Shown: piece by piece, positions 41,949 to 51,800 of the stretch | Layout of the letters: the number at the start of each line of letters is the position of its first letter | How positions within the stretch are numbered: the first letter of the stretch is position 1 | From: Aestuariirhabdus sp. | Lineage (GTDB): Bacteria; Pseudomonadota; Gammaproteobacteria; Pseudomonadales; Aestuariirhabdaceae | DNA: 56,557 nucleotides | Direction of reading: 5' to 3' | Assembly (NCBI GenBank): GCA_030622755.1 | Contig: JAUXFT010000007.1 | Coordinates: 1-56,557 of the forward strand | The notes under the pieces: generated by a model | What the model saw: the letters and a program-made list of their open reading frames with translations, nothing else | Database searches by the model: none | Told to the model about the DNA's origin: nothing | Translations under genes and position numbers: made by a program

Positions 41949-43013
41949 ATGACTGAATTGAAAAATGACCGTTTTCTGCGCGCACTATTGCGTGAACCTG
42001 TTGATGTGACTCCTGTCTGGATGATGCGTCAGGCGGGTCGTTATTTGCCAGAATATAAGGTAACTCGCGCTCAGGCCGGGGATTTCATGAGCCTCTGTAT
42101 GAATCCGGAGCTGGCTTGTGAGGTGACCATTCAACCCCTGAAACGTTTTCCTCTCGATGCGGCAATTCTCTTCTCGGATATTCTGACTATCCCGGATGCT
42201 ATGGATCTGGGTCTTTATTTTGAAACCGGTGAAGGTCCTCGTTTTAAAAAACCGGTGCGCACCGAAGCCGATGTTGAAGCCTTGCCCGTTCCTGATCCGA
42301 ATGGGAAGCTCGATTACGTGATGCAGGCAGTGAAAACAATTCGCCATGAGCTTAATGGTCGGGTACCTTTGATCGGTTTCTCCGGTAGCCCCTGGACCTT
42401 GGCGACTTATATGGTAGAGGGCGGTTCCAGTAAAGACTTCCGTCGCGTTAAAGAGATGATGTATAGCCAGCCACAGGTATTGCACCAGTTGCTGGATAAG
42501 CTGGCTCAATCGGTGACAAGCTATCTTAATGCCCAGATAGCGGCTGGTGCCCAAGCCGTACAAATCTTCGATACCTGGGGTGGTGTATTGAGCCCAGCGT
42601 GCTACCGCGAGTTTTCCTTAAACTATATGTCCAGGATTGTTGCCGGTCTGACCCGTGAAAATGAAGGCCGCCGCGTGCCGGTAATTCTTTTTACCAAAAA
42701 TGGTGGACAGTGGATCGAGCAGATTGCGGATGCAGGTGCAGATTGTGTCGGGCTCGACTGGACGATCGATATCAGTGAGGCACGTCAGCGCATCGGTAAC
42801 CGTGTAGCGTTGCAGGGTAATATGGATCCTTCGGTACTTTATGCTTCACCGGCAAAGATTCGCGAAGAGGTGTCTCGTATTCTTGAGCAATATGGTACGG
42901 GTGCGGGGCACGTATTTAACCTGGGTCACGGAATTCATCAATTTGTTAATCCTGATCATGCCGCGGTTTTTGTCGAAGCGATACATGAGTTGTCAGCGCC
43001 TTATCATCAATAG
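41949..43013 (+). CDS. hemE: Uroporphyrinogen decarboxylase
   Basis: 354 residues. Decarboxylates uroporphyrinogen III to coproporphyrinogen III in haem synthesis. Substrate-binding [10 protein letters not shown] (26-35) and the conserved [13 protein letters not shown] are present, as are FDTWGG and GLDWTID. A small hairpin TCACCT/AGGTGA (41910-41925) lies in the leader. Last gene of the rightward run that starts at pilM; convergent with the thioesterase gene. Confidence 0.98.
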   Translation: MTELKNDRFLRALLREPVDVTPVWMMRQAGRYLPEYKVTRAQAGDFMSLCMNPELACEVTIQPLKRFPLDAAILFSDILTIPDAMDLGLYFETGEGPRFKKPVRTEADVEALPVPDPNGKLDYVMQAVKTIRHELNGRVPLIGFSGSPWTLATYMVEGGSSKDFRRVKEMMYSQPQVLHQLLDKLAQSVTSYLNAQIAAGAQAVQIFDTWGGVLSPACYREFSLNYMSRIVAGLTRENEGRRVPVILFTKNGGQWIEQIADAGADCVGLDWTIDISEARQRIGNRVALQGNMDPSVLYASPAKIREEVSRILEQYGTGAGHVFNLGHGIHQFVNPDHAAVFVEAIHELSAPYHQ

Positions 43014-43047
43014 GCTAAACGATTGCTTGCTGATCAACAGCGTCTGA

Positions 43048-43497
43048 CTAACGACCTGTTTTTCGCAGCTGGTAAGTTCCCTTTGAACGAGCTACAACAG
43101 CACCATTGGTGTCGGTAAGCTCGGTATTTAAAATAAACTCTGCCTTGCCCGTGTCGTTGGCAATAGCTTGTATCCGCTCTATTTCTTCATCCGTCATGGT
43201 CAACTCACAGGAAATATCAGTGGTGGCGGGTTTCAGGAAATCCAGCTTCATATCCTTGATGATGGGGTAAAATTGGTGAAAATCGAAGCTGGTTAAAAAC
43301 AGTGATCCACCAGGAATTTCCGCCAGGGTAAATAAGGCGCCAGCGTACATGGTGCCAATGTGGTTGGAGTTACCTTCCAGAGGCGCTCGAAGACGAACGT
43401 GTCCACGCTCAAGGATTTCTGCTTTGAGCCCCATGCGTTGCACAAAGGCGATCTTGTCTTCGGTAAAACTGCGGGCAAATTTTGCGTCAAAACTCAT
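43048..43497 (-). CDS. Hotdog-fold thioesterase (PaaI / YiiD-C-like)
   Basis: 149 residues. The hotdog-fold signature HIGTMYAGALFTLAEIPGG includes the helix that normally carries the catalytic acidic residue. Members hydrolyse acyl-CoA thioesters or have unknown substrates. The frame is open upstream to 43545, but ATG 43497 is preceded by AAAAGGAG at the right distance. No functional link to neighbours is evident. Confidence 0.8.
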   Translation of the reverse strand: MSFDAKFARSFTEDKIAFVQRMGLKAEILERGHVRLRAPLEGNSNHIGTMYAGALFTLAEIPGGSLFLTSFDFHQFYPIIKDMKLDFLKPATTDISCELTMTDEEIERIQAIANDTGKAEFILNTELTDTNGAVVARSKGTYQLRKTGR

Positions 43498-43582
43498 AGT
43501 ATCGCTCCTTTTCCTCCAGTGTACAGGCTGAAAAGGAACGGCCAATGACTCTAAATATCAAATCGCTTGGCGATTAATACCG

Positions 43583-44857
43583 TTATCGAGCAGCAGTGAG
43601 TGCCTGCTCAATATCAGCCAGCAGATCATCGATGTGCTCGATGCCGATCGACAAGCGCACCATATCGACAGAAACGCCAGCAGCGATAAGCTCGTCTTCA
43701 TTGAGTTGGCGGTGCGTGGTGCTGGCCGGATGACAGGCAAGTGACTTGGCATCTCCTATATTCACCAGTCGTGTAACGAGCTGCAGGGCATCTATGAAGC
43801 GCCCGCCGGCCTCGCTTCCACCTTTTATCCCGAATCCGAGAATACCCGATGCTTTACCCCCCATGCTCGATTGACACAGTGCGTAATCAGGGCTGCTCTC
43901 GAGTCCGGGGTAGTTTACCCACTCGACCATCTCATGTTGTTCAAGGAATTGTGCAACCCTGAGAGCGTTAGAGCAGTGGCGATCCATTCTCAGTGGTAAG
44001 GTTTCGATGCCTTGCAATATAAGAAATGCGTTCATAGGTGATATGGCTGCTCCAGTACTGCGCAGGGGAACCACACGACAGCGCCCAATAAACGCAGCGG
44101 GGCCTAAGGCTTCTGTATAGGTGACTCCGTGGTATGAGGGGTCGGGCTGGTTGAGCATGGGATAACGCTCGGCGTGCTCGGCCCAGGGGAAGTTACCGGA
44201 ATCCACCACGATGCCGCCGATAGACGTACCGTGTCCGCCCATATACTTGGTAAGGGAATGAATAACAATATCTGCGCCCAGTTCAATGGGGCGTTGCAGG
44301 TAGGGGGTTGCGACGGTGTTATCGACGATTACAGGAACGCCTTTGCTGTGCGCTGCGTCAGCAAGAGCCTTCACATCGACGATATTGGCGAGTGGGTTTC
44401 CGATCGATTCACAGAATACCGCTTTGGTTTTTTCGTCAATCAGCGCGACCAATGCATCGATATCATCGTGCGGCGCCATGCGGACTTCGATGCCTTGTCT
44501 GGGCAAAGTGTGAGCAAAGAGGTTGTAGGTGCCGCCATACAGCTTATTGATGCTGACGATATTATCTCCAGCCTCGGCGATGGTCTGGATAGCATAGGTA
44601 ATTGCAGCCATCCCTGAAGCGACTGCGAGTCCACCAATACCGCCTTCCATCTCGGCGACTCGCTGTTCGAGTACTGCGGTGGTGGGGTTCATGATGCGAG
44701 TGTAGATATTGCCTTCAACCTTCAGGTCAAACAGGTCAGCACCGTGTTGGGTGTTATCAAAGGCGTAAGAGGTGGTTTGATAAATGGGTACTGCGACCGC
44801 TTTGGTTGTAGGGTCAGGCTGGTAGCCGCCGTGGACAGCAATGGTCTCTAGCTTCAT
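43583..44857 (-). CDS. metY: O-acetylhomoserine sulfhydrylase (Cys/Met metabolism PLP enzyme)
   Basis: 424 residues. Class of PLP enzymes that make homocysteine from O-acetylhomoserine and sulfide. The N-terminus LETIAVHGGYQPDP and TTSYAFDNTQHGADLF are typical; the PLP lysine is in HSLTKYMGGHGT. Length and the C-terminal RLSIGIEHIDDLLADIEQAL fit MetY more than cystathionine gamma-synthase. A good AGGAA site precedes the ATG. Confidence 0.92.
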   Translation of the reverse strand: MKLETIAVHGGYQPDPTTKAVAVPIYQTTSYAFDNTQHGADLFDLKVEGNIYTRIMNPTTAVLEQRVAEMEGGIGGLAVASGMAAITYAIQTIAEAGDNIVSINKLYGGTYNLFAHTLPRQGIEVRMAPHDDIDALVALIDEKTKAVFCESIGNPLANIVDVKALADAAHSKGVPVIVDNTVATPYLQRPIELGADIVIHSLTKYMGGHGTSIGGIVVDSGNFPWAEHAERYPMLNQPDPSYHGVTYTEALGPAAFIGRCRVVPLRSTGAAISPMNAFLILQGIETLPLRMDRHCSNALRVAQFLEQHEMVEWVNYPGLESSPDYALCQSSMGGKASGILGFGIKGGSEAGGRFIDALQLVTRLVNIGDAKSLACHPASTTHRQLNEDELIAAGVSVDMVRLSIGIEHIDDLLADIEQALTAAR

Positions 44858-44973
44858 ATCAATTCCTCTTATCTTTTTATGGGCGCAAAGATTAAAGCAT
44901 ACCAGTCTCTGCTGTTTCTGGGAGACCCTGACGGTTAAAACTCATTAAATGGGCTTTGTGGGTAAATAAGGGG

Positions 44974-45957
44974 TTACCAAAGTTCCAGGGGAGGTTCATG
45001 TAAAATGGCTAATTGTTCGCGAAGTTCCATAATATGCTCTGACCAATAACGTTCGGTGTTGAACCAGGGGAAGCTGTGGGGGAAGGCGGGGTCTTGCCAG
45101 CGCCTTGCTAGCCAGGCGTTGTAATGGATCAGGCGAAGGGTGCGTAACGGCTCAATTAATCGAAGTTGTATCGGGTGAAAATCATAAAATTCGTTGTAGC
45201 CTTCGATCACTTCGCTGCATTGAATCTGCTGTTGCTGGCGATCACCTGACAGGAACATCCATAGATCCTGAATAGCAGGGCCGCTTCGACAATCGTCGAA
45301 ATCAACGAAATGCGGGTTATCGTCTCGCCATAAAATATTACCGCCGTGGCAGTCACCATGCAGTCGTATCTGTGGTTGGGGGCCAGCTTCTTTCCAGATG
45401 GCATGTAGGCGGAGAAGAATATCCCGAGTCAAGGTTTTATAGGCATTGATCAGGCTGTCAGGAATACTTCCTGAACCGAGCAGGAATTCAATCGGTTCTT
45501 CGGCATAACTGGCAATATCAACGGCAGGGCGGCTCACAAACTCTTGTTGGACACCGCAACTGTGTATGCGACCCATCATGCGGCCCAGAGTCATCAAATT
45601 ATCCAGATTGTCGAGTTCGGGAGCATGGCCACCCTGTCTGGGAAACAGGGATATGCGAAAGTCTTTGTATTGATGCAGGGTTTTGCCATCACCATTTGCG
45701 ATAGGAGGAATAACCGGTAACCCAAGTTCACGTAGCTGCTGGGTAAATTCATGCTCTTCCAGAATCTGTTCATCGGTCCAACGTTGAGGTCGATAGAATT
45801 TTGCGATCAGCGGCTGAGAGTCCTCGATACCGATTTGATATACCCGGTTTTCGTAGCTATTAAGCGCCAGAATACGCGCATCGCTAAGATACCCAAGGCT
45901 TTCGACAGCGTCGATGACTACGTCGGGAGTAAGGGCTTCATAGGGGTGAGCTAACAT
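44974..45957 (-). CDS. srkA: Stress response kinase SrkA (YihE)
   Basis: 327 residues. A Ser/Thr protein kinase of the aminoglycoside-phosphotransferase fold that limits stress-induced cell death in E. coli. Catalytic loop HGDCHGGNILW and metal-binding FVDFDDCRSGPA are intact, and LNSYENRVYQIGIED is the characteristic ATP-lobe segment. It stands between comF and metY; no strong ribosome-binding site is visible. Confidence 0.93.
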   Translation of the reverse strand: MLAHPYEALTPDVVIDAVESLGYLSDARILALNSYENRVYQIGIEDSQPLIAKFYRPQRWTDEQILEEHEFTQQLRELGLPVIPPIANGDGKTLHQYKDFRISLFPRQGGHAPELDNLDNLMTLGRMMGRIHSCGVQQEFVSRPAVDIASYAEEPIEFLLGSGSIPDSLINAYKTLTRDILLRLHAIWKEAGPQPQIRLHGDCHGGNILWRDDNPHFVDFDDCRSGPAIQDLWMFLSGDRQQQQIQCSEVIEGYNEFYDFHPIQLRLIEPLRTLRLIHYNAWLARRWQDPAFPHSFPWFNTERYWSEHIMELREQLAILHEPPLELW

Positions 45958-46057
45958 AATGTCGGATGCCGCAAGGAGTAAGCTTGCATTGTAACCTGAG
46001 GGGTATGAGATCGGTGAATGAATTGCTGGCTTGCGGTGGAATTGCTGTCAACGAGCT

Positions 46058-46759
46058 TTAACGGAAAATAGTGTTATCCGGGGTTCTGGCCAGGCAGCAT
46101 ACATCTACCTGGTTGGCGCCATGTTTTAACAGAAGTTTACTGATTTCGTTGCAAGTGCTGCCACTGGTAACCACATCATCAATTAGCAGAATATGGTGAT
46201 GAATCACAGGTTTGGCCAGGCTGAAAGCGTTGCGAATATTACTACGGCGTTGTTTGAGGGATAACCCTTGTTGTTGGGCGGTATTGGTTGTTCGTTTCAG
46301 GCATCCTTTGAGTATCGGGATATGACTCAAGGCAGACAGGCGGCGTGCAAGTTCAAATGCCTGGTTGAAACCTCGTTGGCGAAGTTTGGATGGGTGTAGA
46401 GGAACAGCAAGTAATACTTCAGGAGTTTGCTTGTCGAGATAGTGGCTGGTTAATCGGTGATGTAAAAGCTGCGCAAACAGGTTTCCGTAAAGCCATTGTT
46501 GCTGATATTTATAGCGGCTGATGAGCTGTTTGGCCGGAAACTCATAGCTAAGTGCCGAGATACATTGATTGAATTTCGGGGGCTTCACGAGGCAGCCTCC
46601 GCAAAGGCTGTCTGGCGGCCCACTATGCTGCAACCCACAGCAAGCGCAAGGATTTATTATTCGTGGTAAGGCTTTAACGCAACCCTCACAGAGTGCCAGC
46701 TTGTTGGTGGTGTTTGCGCCGCACAAAAGACAATCGCAAGCAATCAGGTCAAAAAACAT
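46058..46759 (-). CDS. comF: ComF family protein (phosphoribosyltransferase-like)
   Basis: 233 residues. An N-terminal zinc finger region with paired cysteines (CLLCG, CEGC, CACCG, CGGC) is followed by a phosphoribosyltransferase domain with VPLHPSKLRQRGFNQA and the PRPP loop ILLIDDVVTSGST. ComF/GntX proteins are needed for DNA uptake in naturally competent bacteria, by supporting processing of incoming single-stranded DNA. Divergent from bioB, sharing the 153-base gap that holds a BirA-type operator. Confidence 0.92.
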   Translation of the reverse strand: MFFDLIACDCLLCGANTTNKLALCEGCVKALPRIINPCACCGLQHSGPPDSLCGGCLVKPPKFNQCISALSYEFPAKQLISRYKYQQQWLYGNLFAQLLHHRLTSHYLDKQTPEVLLAVPLHPSKLRQRGFNQAFELARRLSALSHIPILKGCLKRTTNTAQQQGLSLKQRRSNIRNAFSLAKPVIHHHILLIDDVVTSGSTCNEISKLLLKHGANQVDVCCLARTPDNTIFR

Positions 46760-46763
46760 ACAC

Positions 46764-46796
46764 TAGTAAACCTTTTATCTTCTGTCTGGTTGACAG
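46764..46796. promoter_or_regulatory. BirA-type biotin operator
   Basis: TAGTAAACC - 15 bases - GGTTGACAG. This matches the BirA (biotin repressor) operator pattern TTGTAAACC-N15/16-GGTTTACAA at most positions in both arms. The right arm overlaps the -35 element of the bioB promoter, and the site begins 5 bases upstream of the comF start codon. Confidence 0.8.
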
Positions 46797-46817
46797 ATGC
46801 CAGGGACAAGATATTAT
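46790..46817 (+). promoter_or_regulatory. bioBFHCD promoter
   Basis: Perfect -35 TTGACA (46790-46795), a 16-base spacer and -10 TATTAT (46812-46817). It overlaps the right arm of the BirA operator. The transcript leader holds a hairpin around GAGGggattCCTC before bioB. Confidence 0.8.
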
Positions 46818-46912
46818 GAAACGCTGATGAAGACGGTGTGGCCAGAGGGGATTCCTCTCTCTGACTGTGGTCATCTATCTGTTTGCGGTGTAGGCCTTAA
46901 GAGAGAAAAAAT

Positions 46913-47965
46913 ATGATGTCAAATGATGCCGTTGTGCGGAACGACTGGACGCCGGCCGAAGTAAAATCCCTGTTTGCACTACCGTTTATGGATCTGTTGT
47001 TCAAGGCACAGAGCGTGCACCGTCAGCATTTTGATCCCAACCAGGTGCAGACCAGTACCTTGCTCTCGATAAAAACGGGTGCTTGCCCTGAAGATTGTAA
47101 ATATTGTCCTCAGAGTGGCCATTACAATACTGGCCTTAAAAAAGAGAAACTGATGGCAGTGGAGCGTGTTTTAGAAAAAGCGCGTCAGGCCAAAGAGGGG
47201 GGTGCTTCGCGTTTTTGTATGGGCGCAGCCTGGAAACATCCTGGCGAAAAAGATATGCCTTATGTGCTTGAAATGGTTGAGGGCGTTAAGGAGTTGGGCC
47301 TTGAAACCTGTATGACTCTGGGTATGTTGAACGAGCATCAATCTGCTCAACTGGCTGATGCTGGTCTGGATTACTACAATCACAACCTTGATACCTCTCC
47401 TGAGTTTTATGACAAGATCATTACGACGCGCAGCTATCAGGACCGGTTGGATACTCTTGGGCATGTCCGGGATGCAGGGATGAAGATCTGCAGCGGAGGT
47501 ATTGTTGGAATGGGAGAAACCGCATCGGATCGTGTGGGTCTGCTGATTCAATTGGCGAATCTTCCACAACAGCCTGAGAGTGTGCCGATCAACATGTTGG
47601 TTCGGGTTAAAGGTACGCCCCTTGAAGACTCTGAAGATCTCGACAATTTTGATTTCATTCGAATGCTTGCTGTTGCGCGTATCATGATGCCTGAATCTCA
47701 TGTGCGTCTTTCTGCGGGCCGTGAAACTATGTCTGATGAGACTCAGGCGCTTGCCTTTATGGCCGGCGCAAACTCGATATTTTATGGTGAGTGTCTACTT
47801 ACTACGGCTAATCCTGAGAAAAACCGTGACCTCCAGTTGTTCAAAAGATTGGGCATGCGTCCGGAGCAGGCGATAGATAAGGCGGATGATGCCGCAGAAA
47901 CTGCGATTCGTCAGTCTATAGTTAAACAGCAGCAAGATTCGTTGTTCTATGACGCATCAGCCTGA
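46913..47965 (+). CDS. bioB: Biotin synthase
   Basis: 350 residues. A radical-SAM enzyme that inserts sulfur into dethiobiotin. The 4Fe-4S/SAM cysteines are in CPEDCKYC (C-x3-C-x2-C), and the 2Fe-2S ligands and YNHNLDTS segment are present. The ATG at 46913 is directly followed by another at 46916; AGAGAG precedes. First gene of bioBFHCD; its end overlaps the bioF start by 17 bases. Confidence 0.98.
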   Translation: MMSNDAVVRNDWTPAEVKSLFALPFMDLLFKAQSVHRQHFDPNQVQTSTLLSIKTGACPEDCKYCPQSGHYNTGLKKEKLMAVERVLEKARQAKEGGASRFCMGAAWKHPGEKDMPYVLEMVEGVKELGLETCMTLGMLNEHQSAQLADAGLDYYNHNLDTSPEFYDKIITTRSYQDRLDTLGHVRDAGMKICSGGIVGMGETASDRVGLLIQLANLPQQPESVPINMLVRVKGTPLEDSEDLDNFDFIRMLAVARIMMPESHVRLSAGRETMSDETQALAFMAGANSIFYGECLLTTANPEKNRDLQLFKRLGMRPEQAIDKADDAAETAIRQSIVKQQQDSLFYDASA

Positions 47966-49145
47966 CGCTGGTGGTTTTGATAAGCTGGCTGCAGAGCTAA
48001 CAGAAAGACGACAACAACACCTTTATCGAAAGCGCCGCCAGCTGCAATCACCTCAGCAACCTCACCTTCGTTGTGATGGCCGAGACTTGTTGGCCTTTTG
48101 TTCCAATGATTATCTTGGGTTGGCAAATCACCCGCAAGTCATTACCAGTTTTCAGCAAGCGGCCAATCAGTATGGCGTCGGTGGCGGTGCTTCACATCTG
48201 GTGATTGGACATTCCCGTGTCCATCATCAGCTAGAAGATGCATTGGCAGAATTTACCGGGCGTGAGCGGGTATTGCTATTTTCTTCTGGTTACATGGCCA
48301 ATCTCGGGACTATTAACGCCCTGCTCGATAAACACGATGCAGTGTTTGAAGATCGTTTAAATCATGCGTCGTTGATTGATGCAGGTTTACTCTCAGGCGC
48401 TCGTTTTCAGCGCTACCTGCATAACTCTGTCGATGCCCTGGAGAATAAACTCCAGCGGAGCACTGCAAGACGCAAGTTAGTGGTATGCGACGGCGTGTTC
48501 AGTATGGACGGTGACATCGCTCCACTGCCAGAAATTACCAGAGCGGCGGCTGACCAGGGTGCCTGGGTCATGGTGGATGATGCGCATGGCTTTGGTTGCC
48601 TTGGCGAAAATGGCGGCGGGTGCACCGAGCACTTTTCCCTCAATACTGACCGTGTTCAGGTGCTGGTGGGTACATTGGGTAAGGCATTTGGGACATCTGG
48701 AGCATTTGTCGCTGGCGATGAAGTATTGATAGAAACCCTGATTCAACACGCACGCACTTACATCTATACCACTGCAATGCCGCCCGCAGTGGCGGCAGCG
48801 ACCCTGATCAGCCTGAAATTGTTACAGGCAGAGGCTTGGCGAAGAGATAAACTCCAGGCACTAATAGCACGTTTTCGGGCGGGGGCGAATCAGCTTGGTC
48901 TGCAACTAATGGATACCTCGACACCAATACAGCCGATTTTGATAGGTGATGAGGCGCGTGCGCTAGAGTTGAGTGCGCAGTTGGAGGAAAGGGGTTTGTT
49001 GGTGACCGCGATTCGTCCCCCTACAGTACCCAGAGGCACCGCTCGGCTGAGGGTTACCCTGAGTGCAAGCCACGATGAAAAAGATGTAGATCGCCTGTTA
49101 GATGGGCTCGCTGAGTGCTGTTCGGATGAATCTTCAAATGGATAA
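47949..49145 (+). CDS. bioF: 8-amino-7-oxononanoate synthase
   Basis: 398 residues. PLP enzyme joining pimeloyl-ACP/CoA and alanine. The PLP lysine is in [24 protein letters not shown] and [12 protein letters not shown] are typical of the alpha-oxoamine synthase family. Starts inside the last codons of bioB and ends inside the first codons of bioH, indicating translational coupling. Confidence 0.97.
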   Translation: MTHQPDAGGFDKLAAELTERRQQHLYRKRRQLQSPQQPHLRCDGRDLLAFCSNDYLGLANHPQVITSFQQAANQYGVGGGASHLVIGHSRVHHQLEDALAEFTGRERVLLFSSGYMANLGTINALLDKHDAVFEDRLNHASLIDAGLLSGARFQRYLHNSVDALENKLQRSTARRKLVVCDGVFSMDGDIAPLPEITRAAADQGAWVMVDDAHGFGCLGENGGGCTEHFSLNTDRVQVLVGTLGKAFGTSGAFVAGDEVLIETLIQHARTYIYTTAMPPAVAAATLISLKLLQAEAWRRDKLQALIARFRAGANQLGLQLMDTSTPIQPILIGDEARALELSAQLEERGLLVTAIRPPTVPRGTARLRVTLSASHDEKDVDRLLDGLAECCSDESSNG

Positions 49146-49899
49146 GCTCCCCAGCAGTAAGGTACCACGTCTGGTGATGATTCCTGGTTGGTCGATGCCC
49201 GGGGCAATTTTTGCTCCATTACTGAACGCCATGCCGAATCAGGATGTTCAGGTGTTGGAGTTGCCCGGTTATGCATCTTCCTGCGAGGCAGAAAAAGGAG
49301 TGTGGCGCACCGAAAAAGCGCTCATAAATTGCTTGCTGGAACAGTTGCCTGATGAGCCGGTTGTGTTAGTGGGTTGGTCTCTTGGTGGGCTGTTGTCACT
49401 GTTAATGGCGCATGTGGCCCCCGGGCATATTATTGGTGTCGTCTTGTTGGCGAGTAATCCCATCTTTGTCGCTAAAGACGAGTGGCCTGGGCTGAGTGAA
49501 GAGCTATTCACTGAATTTAGCGCCGGTGTTGATCAAAACAGGGCGTTGACCTTACGCCGTTTTCAGCAGCTTTGTTGTATGGGCAGTCCAGATGGGCGAG
49601 CATTGACCAAGTGGCTGCGTAGCCTGTCATCTTACGAGGCAGACGGTGATGCATTGCATGACAGTCTGCAGTGGTTGGCGAAGAGTTTTCGCGGGCAAAT
49701 GGAGTCGTTAGAGGTGCCTTTAATCAGCCTGTTAGCATCTGATGATGCTTTGGTGCCTGCGCGGATTGCTGCTGTATTGCCCGGTCAGGTGGAGATTATA
49801 CCGGGAAGTAGTCACTTGCTGTTTGCCGATAAGCCTCAGCAGGTAGCTTCTTCGATTATTAATTTTGTAAGTATGTTTCGAGATGTTATTGATGATTGA
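49126..49899 (+). CDS. bioH: Pimeloyl-ACP methyl ester esterase BioH
   Basis: About 257 residues. Removes the methyl group from pimeloyl-ACP methyl ester, ending the chain-elongation stage of biotin synthesis. Nucleophile Ser in VGWSLGG, aspartate in [10 protein letters not shown] and histidine in [12 protein letters not shown] form the triad. Possible starts are ATG 49102, 49126 or 49138; 49126 gives the best N-terminus before [11 protein letters not shown]. Overlaps both neighbours. Confidence 0.93.
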   Translation: MNLQMDKLPSSKVPRLVMIPGWSMPGAIFAPLLNAMPNQDVQVLELPGYASSCEAEKGVWRTEKALINCLLEQLPDEPVVLVGWSLGGLLSLLMAHVAPGHIIGVVLLASNPIFVAKDEWPGLSEELFTEFSAGVDQNRALTLRRFQQLCCMGSPDGRALTKWLRSLSSYEADGDALHDSLQWLAKSFRGQMESLEVPLISLLASDDALVPARIAAVLPGQVEIIPGSSHLLFADKPQQVASSIINFVSMFRDVIDD

Positions 49900-50689
49900 A
49901 CCGGTAGCGCTGGTGAATAAACAGTTGGTTGCCAGCGGGTTTGGACGGGCGGCTGAAAGCTATGATGGCGCGGCGCATTTTCAGCAACAGGTTGCAGCAG
50001 AAGTGTATCAGCGCATACCTGAATCTTTGCATCCAGGGGTGGTTGTGGATCTGGGGTCTGGTACCGGAATGCATACTGCAAGGTTACTGGATGAATACTC
50101 AGCCGCATTGGTCATTGGTTGCGATCTCTCCTGGGGTATGTTGAAACATGCTAAAAGCCGATGCTCTATGGCGAATTGGTGTGGTGGTGATGCAGAAGCA
50201 TTGCCGTTTCGCAATGGCTCGGTGGATCTGGTGTTTTCCAGTTTGGCTATCCAGTGGTGCGACGCTTTTGAACGTGTACTGTCAGAAGTTTATCGGGTCA
50301 TGCGTCCGGGAGGGTGCTTTGTTTTTTCTACTTTGTGCGAAGGGACTTTAGGTGAATTGCATCATGCCTGGCAGGGTGTTGATGATTTCGAGCACGTAAA
50401 CCCATACCCTGCATTTGAAGAGCATCATCAGGCTATTTCGCAAAGTGGGTTTGAGGTTGAGTCCCTGGATTTGATTCCTCATCAGGTGTTTTATAACAGG
50501 CTTGGTGAGTTGACTCGCGAATTGGAAGCTTTGGGAGCTAACACGCTCACAGTGGAGCGACGTCAGGGCTTGATGACCCCAGGTCGATATCGGGCTTTGC
50601 AGCAAGGGTACGAAATGTTTCGCAATGACCAGAAATTATTGCCTGCTACTTACCAGGTGCTCTTTTCTGTGCTGAGGAAGAAGGGTTGA
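49883..50689 (+). CDS. bioC: Malonyl-ACP O-methyltransferase BioC
   Basis: 268 residues. Methylates the malonyl-ACP carboxyl so that fatty-acid enzymes can build pimeloyl. SAM-binding VVDLGSGTGMHT and FSSLAIQWC, a BioC hallmark, are clear. It starts inside the bioH end (alternative ATG at 49892). Confidence 0.95.
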   Translation: MLLMIEPVALVNKQLVASGFGRAAESYDGAAHFQQQVAAEVYQRIPESLHPGVVVDLGSGTGMHTARLLDEYSAALVIGCDLSWGMLKHAKSRCSMANWCGGDAEALPFRNGSVDLVFSSLAIQWCDAFERVLSEVYRVMRPGGCFVFSTLCEGTLGELHHAWQGVDDFEHVNPYPAFEEHHQAISQSGFEVESLDLIPHQVFYNRLGELTRELEALGANTLTVERRQGLMTPGRYRALQQGYEMFRNDQKLLPATYQVLFSVLRKKG

Positions 50690-50691
50690 AT

Positions 50692-51384
50692 ATGTCCCGA
50701 AAGCAGTTTTTTGTGGCGGGTACAGATACCGACGTTGGCAAGACACTGGTTGCTTGTGGCTTACTTCATTGCGCTAGTAATGCCGGCTTAACAACCCTGG
50801 CTTTAAAGCCGATAGCTGCTGGTTGCGAACAGACTGATGAGGGTTTACGTAATTCTGATGCCTTAATGCTGCAGGATTGTATGACTCAGAGTCTGGCGTA
50901 CGAGCAGGTCAACCCCGTTGCTCTCAAGGAAGCTATAGCGCCTCATTTGGCCGCTGAACGGGAAGGGCGCACTTTGTCTGTGGGTCGCCTGGTTGGTTTT
51001 TGTCGAGGCGCTCTCATGAAACGCAGCGATTTTGTTCTGGTTGAAGGGGCTGGAGGTTGGCGCGTGCCACTTAACGCTAGAGAGTCCATGAGTCAGTTAC
51101 CTGTAGAGCTAAACCTTCCGGTAGTGCTGGTGGTAGGTATGAAGTTAGGGTGTTTGAATCACGCATTGCTTACTGTGGAAGCAATGCGTAGAGATGGAGT
51201 GGTACTTGCGGGCTGGGTTGCGAATAGAATTGATCCCAATATGGCTTTTTGCGATGAAAATATAGAAACTCTGGAGAGGAGGATTGATGCGCCATGCCTC
51301 GGTAAGGTTCCGTTTCTGGATTCTGCAGATCCACTTGAATTGTCTAAATACCTTGATATTTTGCCACTGATCTCAGGCGGTTGA
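50692..51384 (+). CDS. bioD: Dethiobiotin synthetase
   Basis: 230 residues from the ATG, two bases after the bioC stop; GAGGAAGAAGG precedes it. ATP-dependent carboxylation of diaminononanoate to dethiobiotin. P-loop GTDTDVGKT and VEGAGGWRVPL are intact. Last gene of the operon; bioA (diaminononanoate transaminase) is not in this window and must lie elsewhere. Confidence 0.96.
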   Translation: MSRKQFFVAGTDTDVGKTLVACGLLHCASNAGLTTLALKPIAAGCEQTDEGLRNSDALMLQDCMTQSLAYEQVNPVALKEAIAPHLAAEREGRTLSVGRLVGFCRGALMKRSDFVLVEGAGGWRVPLNARESMSQLPVELNLPVVLVVGMKLGCLNHALLTVEAMRRDGVVLAGWVANRIDPNMAFCDENIETLERRIDAPCLGKVPFLDSADPLELSKYLDILPLISGG

Positions 51385-51632
51385 TGTTTGAAATCGTGCA
51401 GCCAAAGAGATTATTTAGTCGATATTTTAATTTTCTTTAAAAAAATTGAAGTCACGATAACTGGTATCGCGCCGTTATAAAGAATACCTCCATTTTTACG
51501 GCTTATAGAATTTTTTGTTCTTAGGCTTTGTAATTTGCTATTATTTTGTTGAAATTTTGGTGAATTAACCAGCCTTTTCTGAATCTGTCTCTGAAAATTA
51601 CCATTGGGTCAGCGAAAGTATAATTCATGGGG
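51385..51632. other. AT-rich gap between bioD and the acyl-CoA dehydrogenase promoter
   Basis: About 250 bases with low GC compared with the genes around it. I see no open frame, no terminator after bioD and no RNA gene. The regulatory part of the same gap is listed separately. Confidence 0.5.
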
Positions 51633-51661
51633 TTGACAGTTGTTGCGTGTAAACGTATGTT
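51633..51661 (+). promoter_or_regulatory. Putative promoter of acyl-CoA dehydrogenase 1
   Basis: Perfect -35 TTGACA (51633-51638), a 17-base spacer, then TATGTT (51656-51661). The -10 box lies inside the first of two PsrA-like palindromes, which would let a repressor block it. The leader would be about 135 bases. Confidence 0.6.
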
Positions 51662-51676
51662 TCAAACGACTGTTTT
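51650..51676. promoter_or_regulatory. Two abutting PsrA-like operator boxes
   Basis: TAAAC-GTAT-GTTTC (51650-51663) and CAAAC-GACT-GTTTT (51663-51676) both have the form AAAC-N4-GTTT, the core of the site described for the fatty-acid-responsive TetR-type repressor PsrA of pseudomonads (G/C-AAAC-N2-4-GTTT-G/C). They share one base, sit 13 bases apart centre to centre and cover the -10 region of the fatty-acid oxidation gene. Confidence 0.65.
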
Positions 51677-51800
51677 AATACATGCAAAGACAATTAGATT
51701 ACTACAGCAAATTTTAGTTTGTGTAGTGCATAGAGAGTGTCGCATGTTGCCTTTCATGGGTAGCGATGCATAGATTAGCTAGGATTTCGAGGTTACCGTT

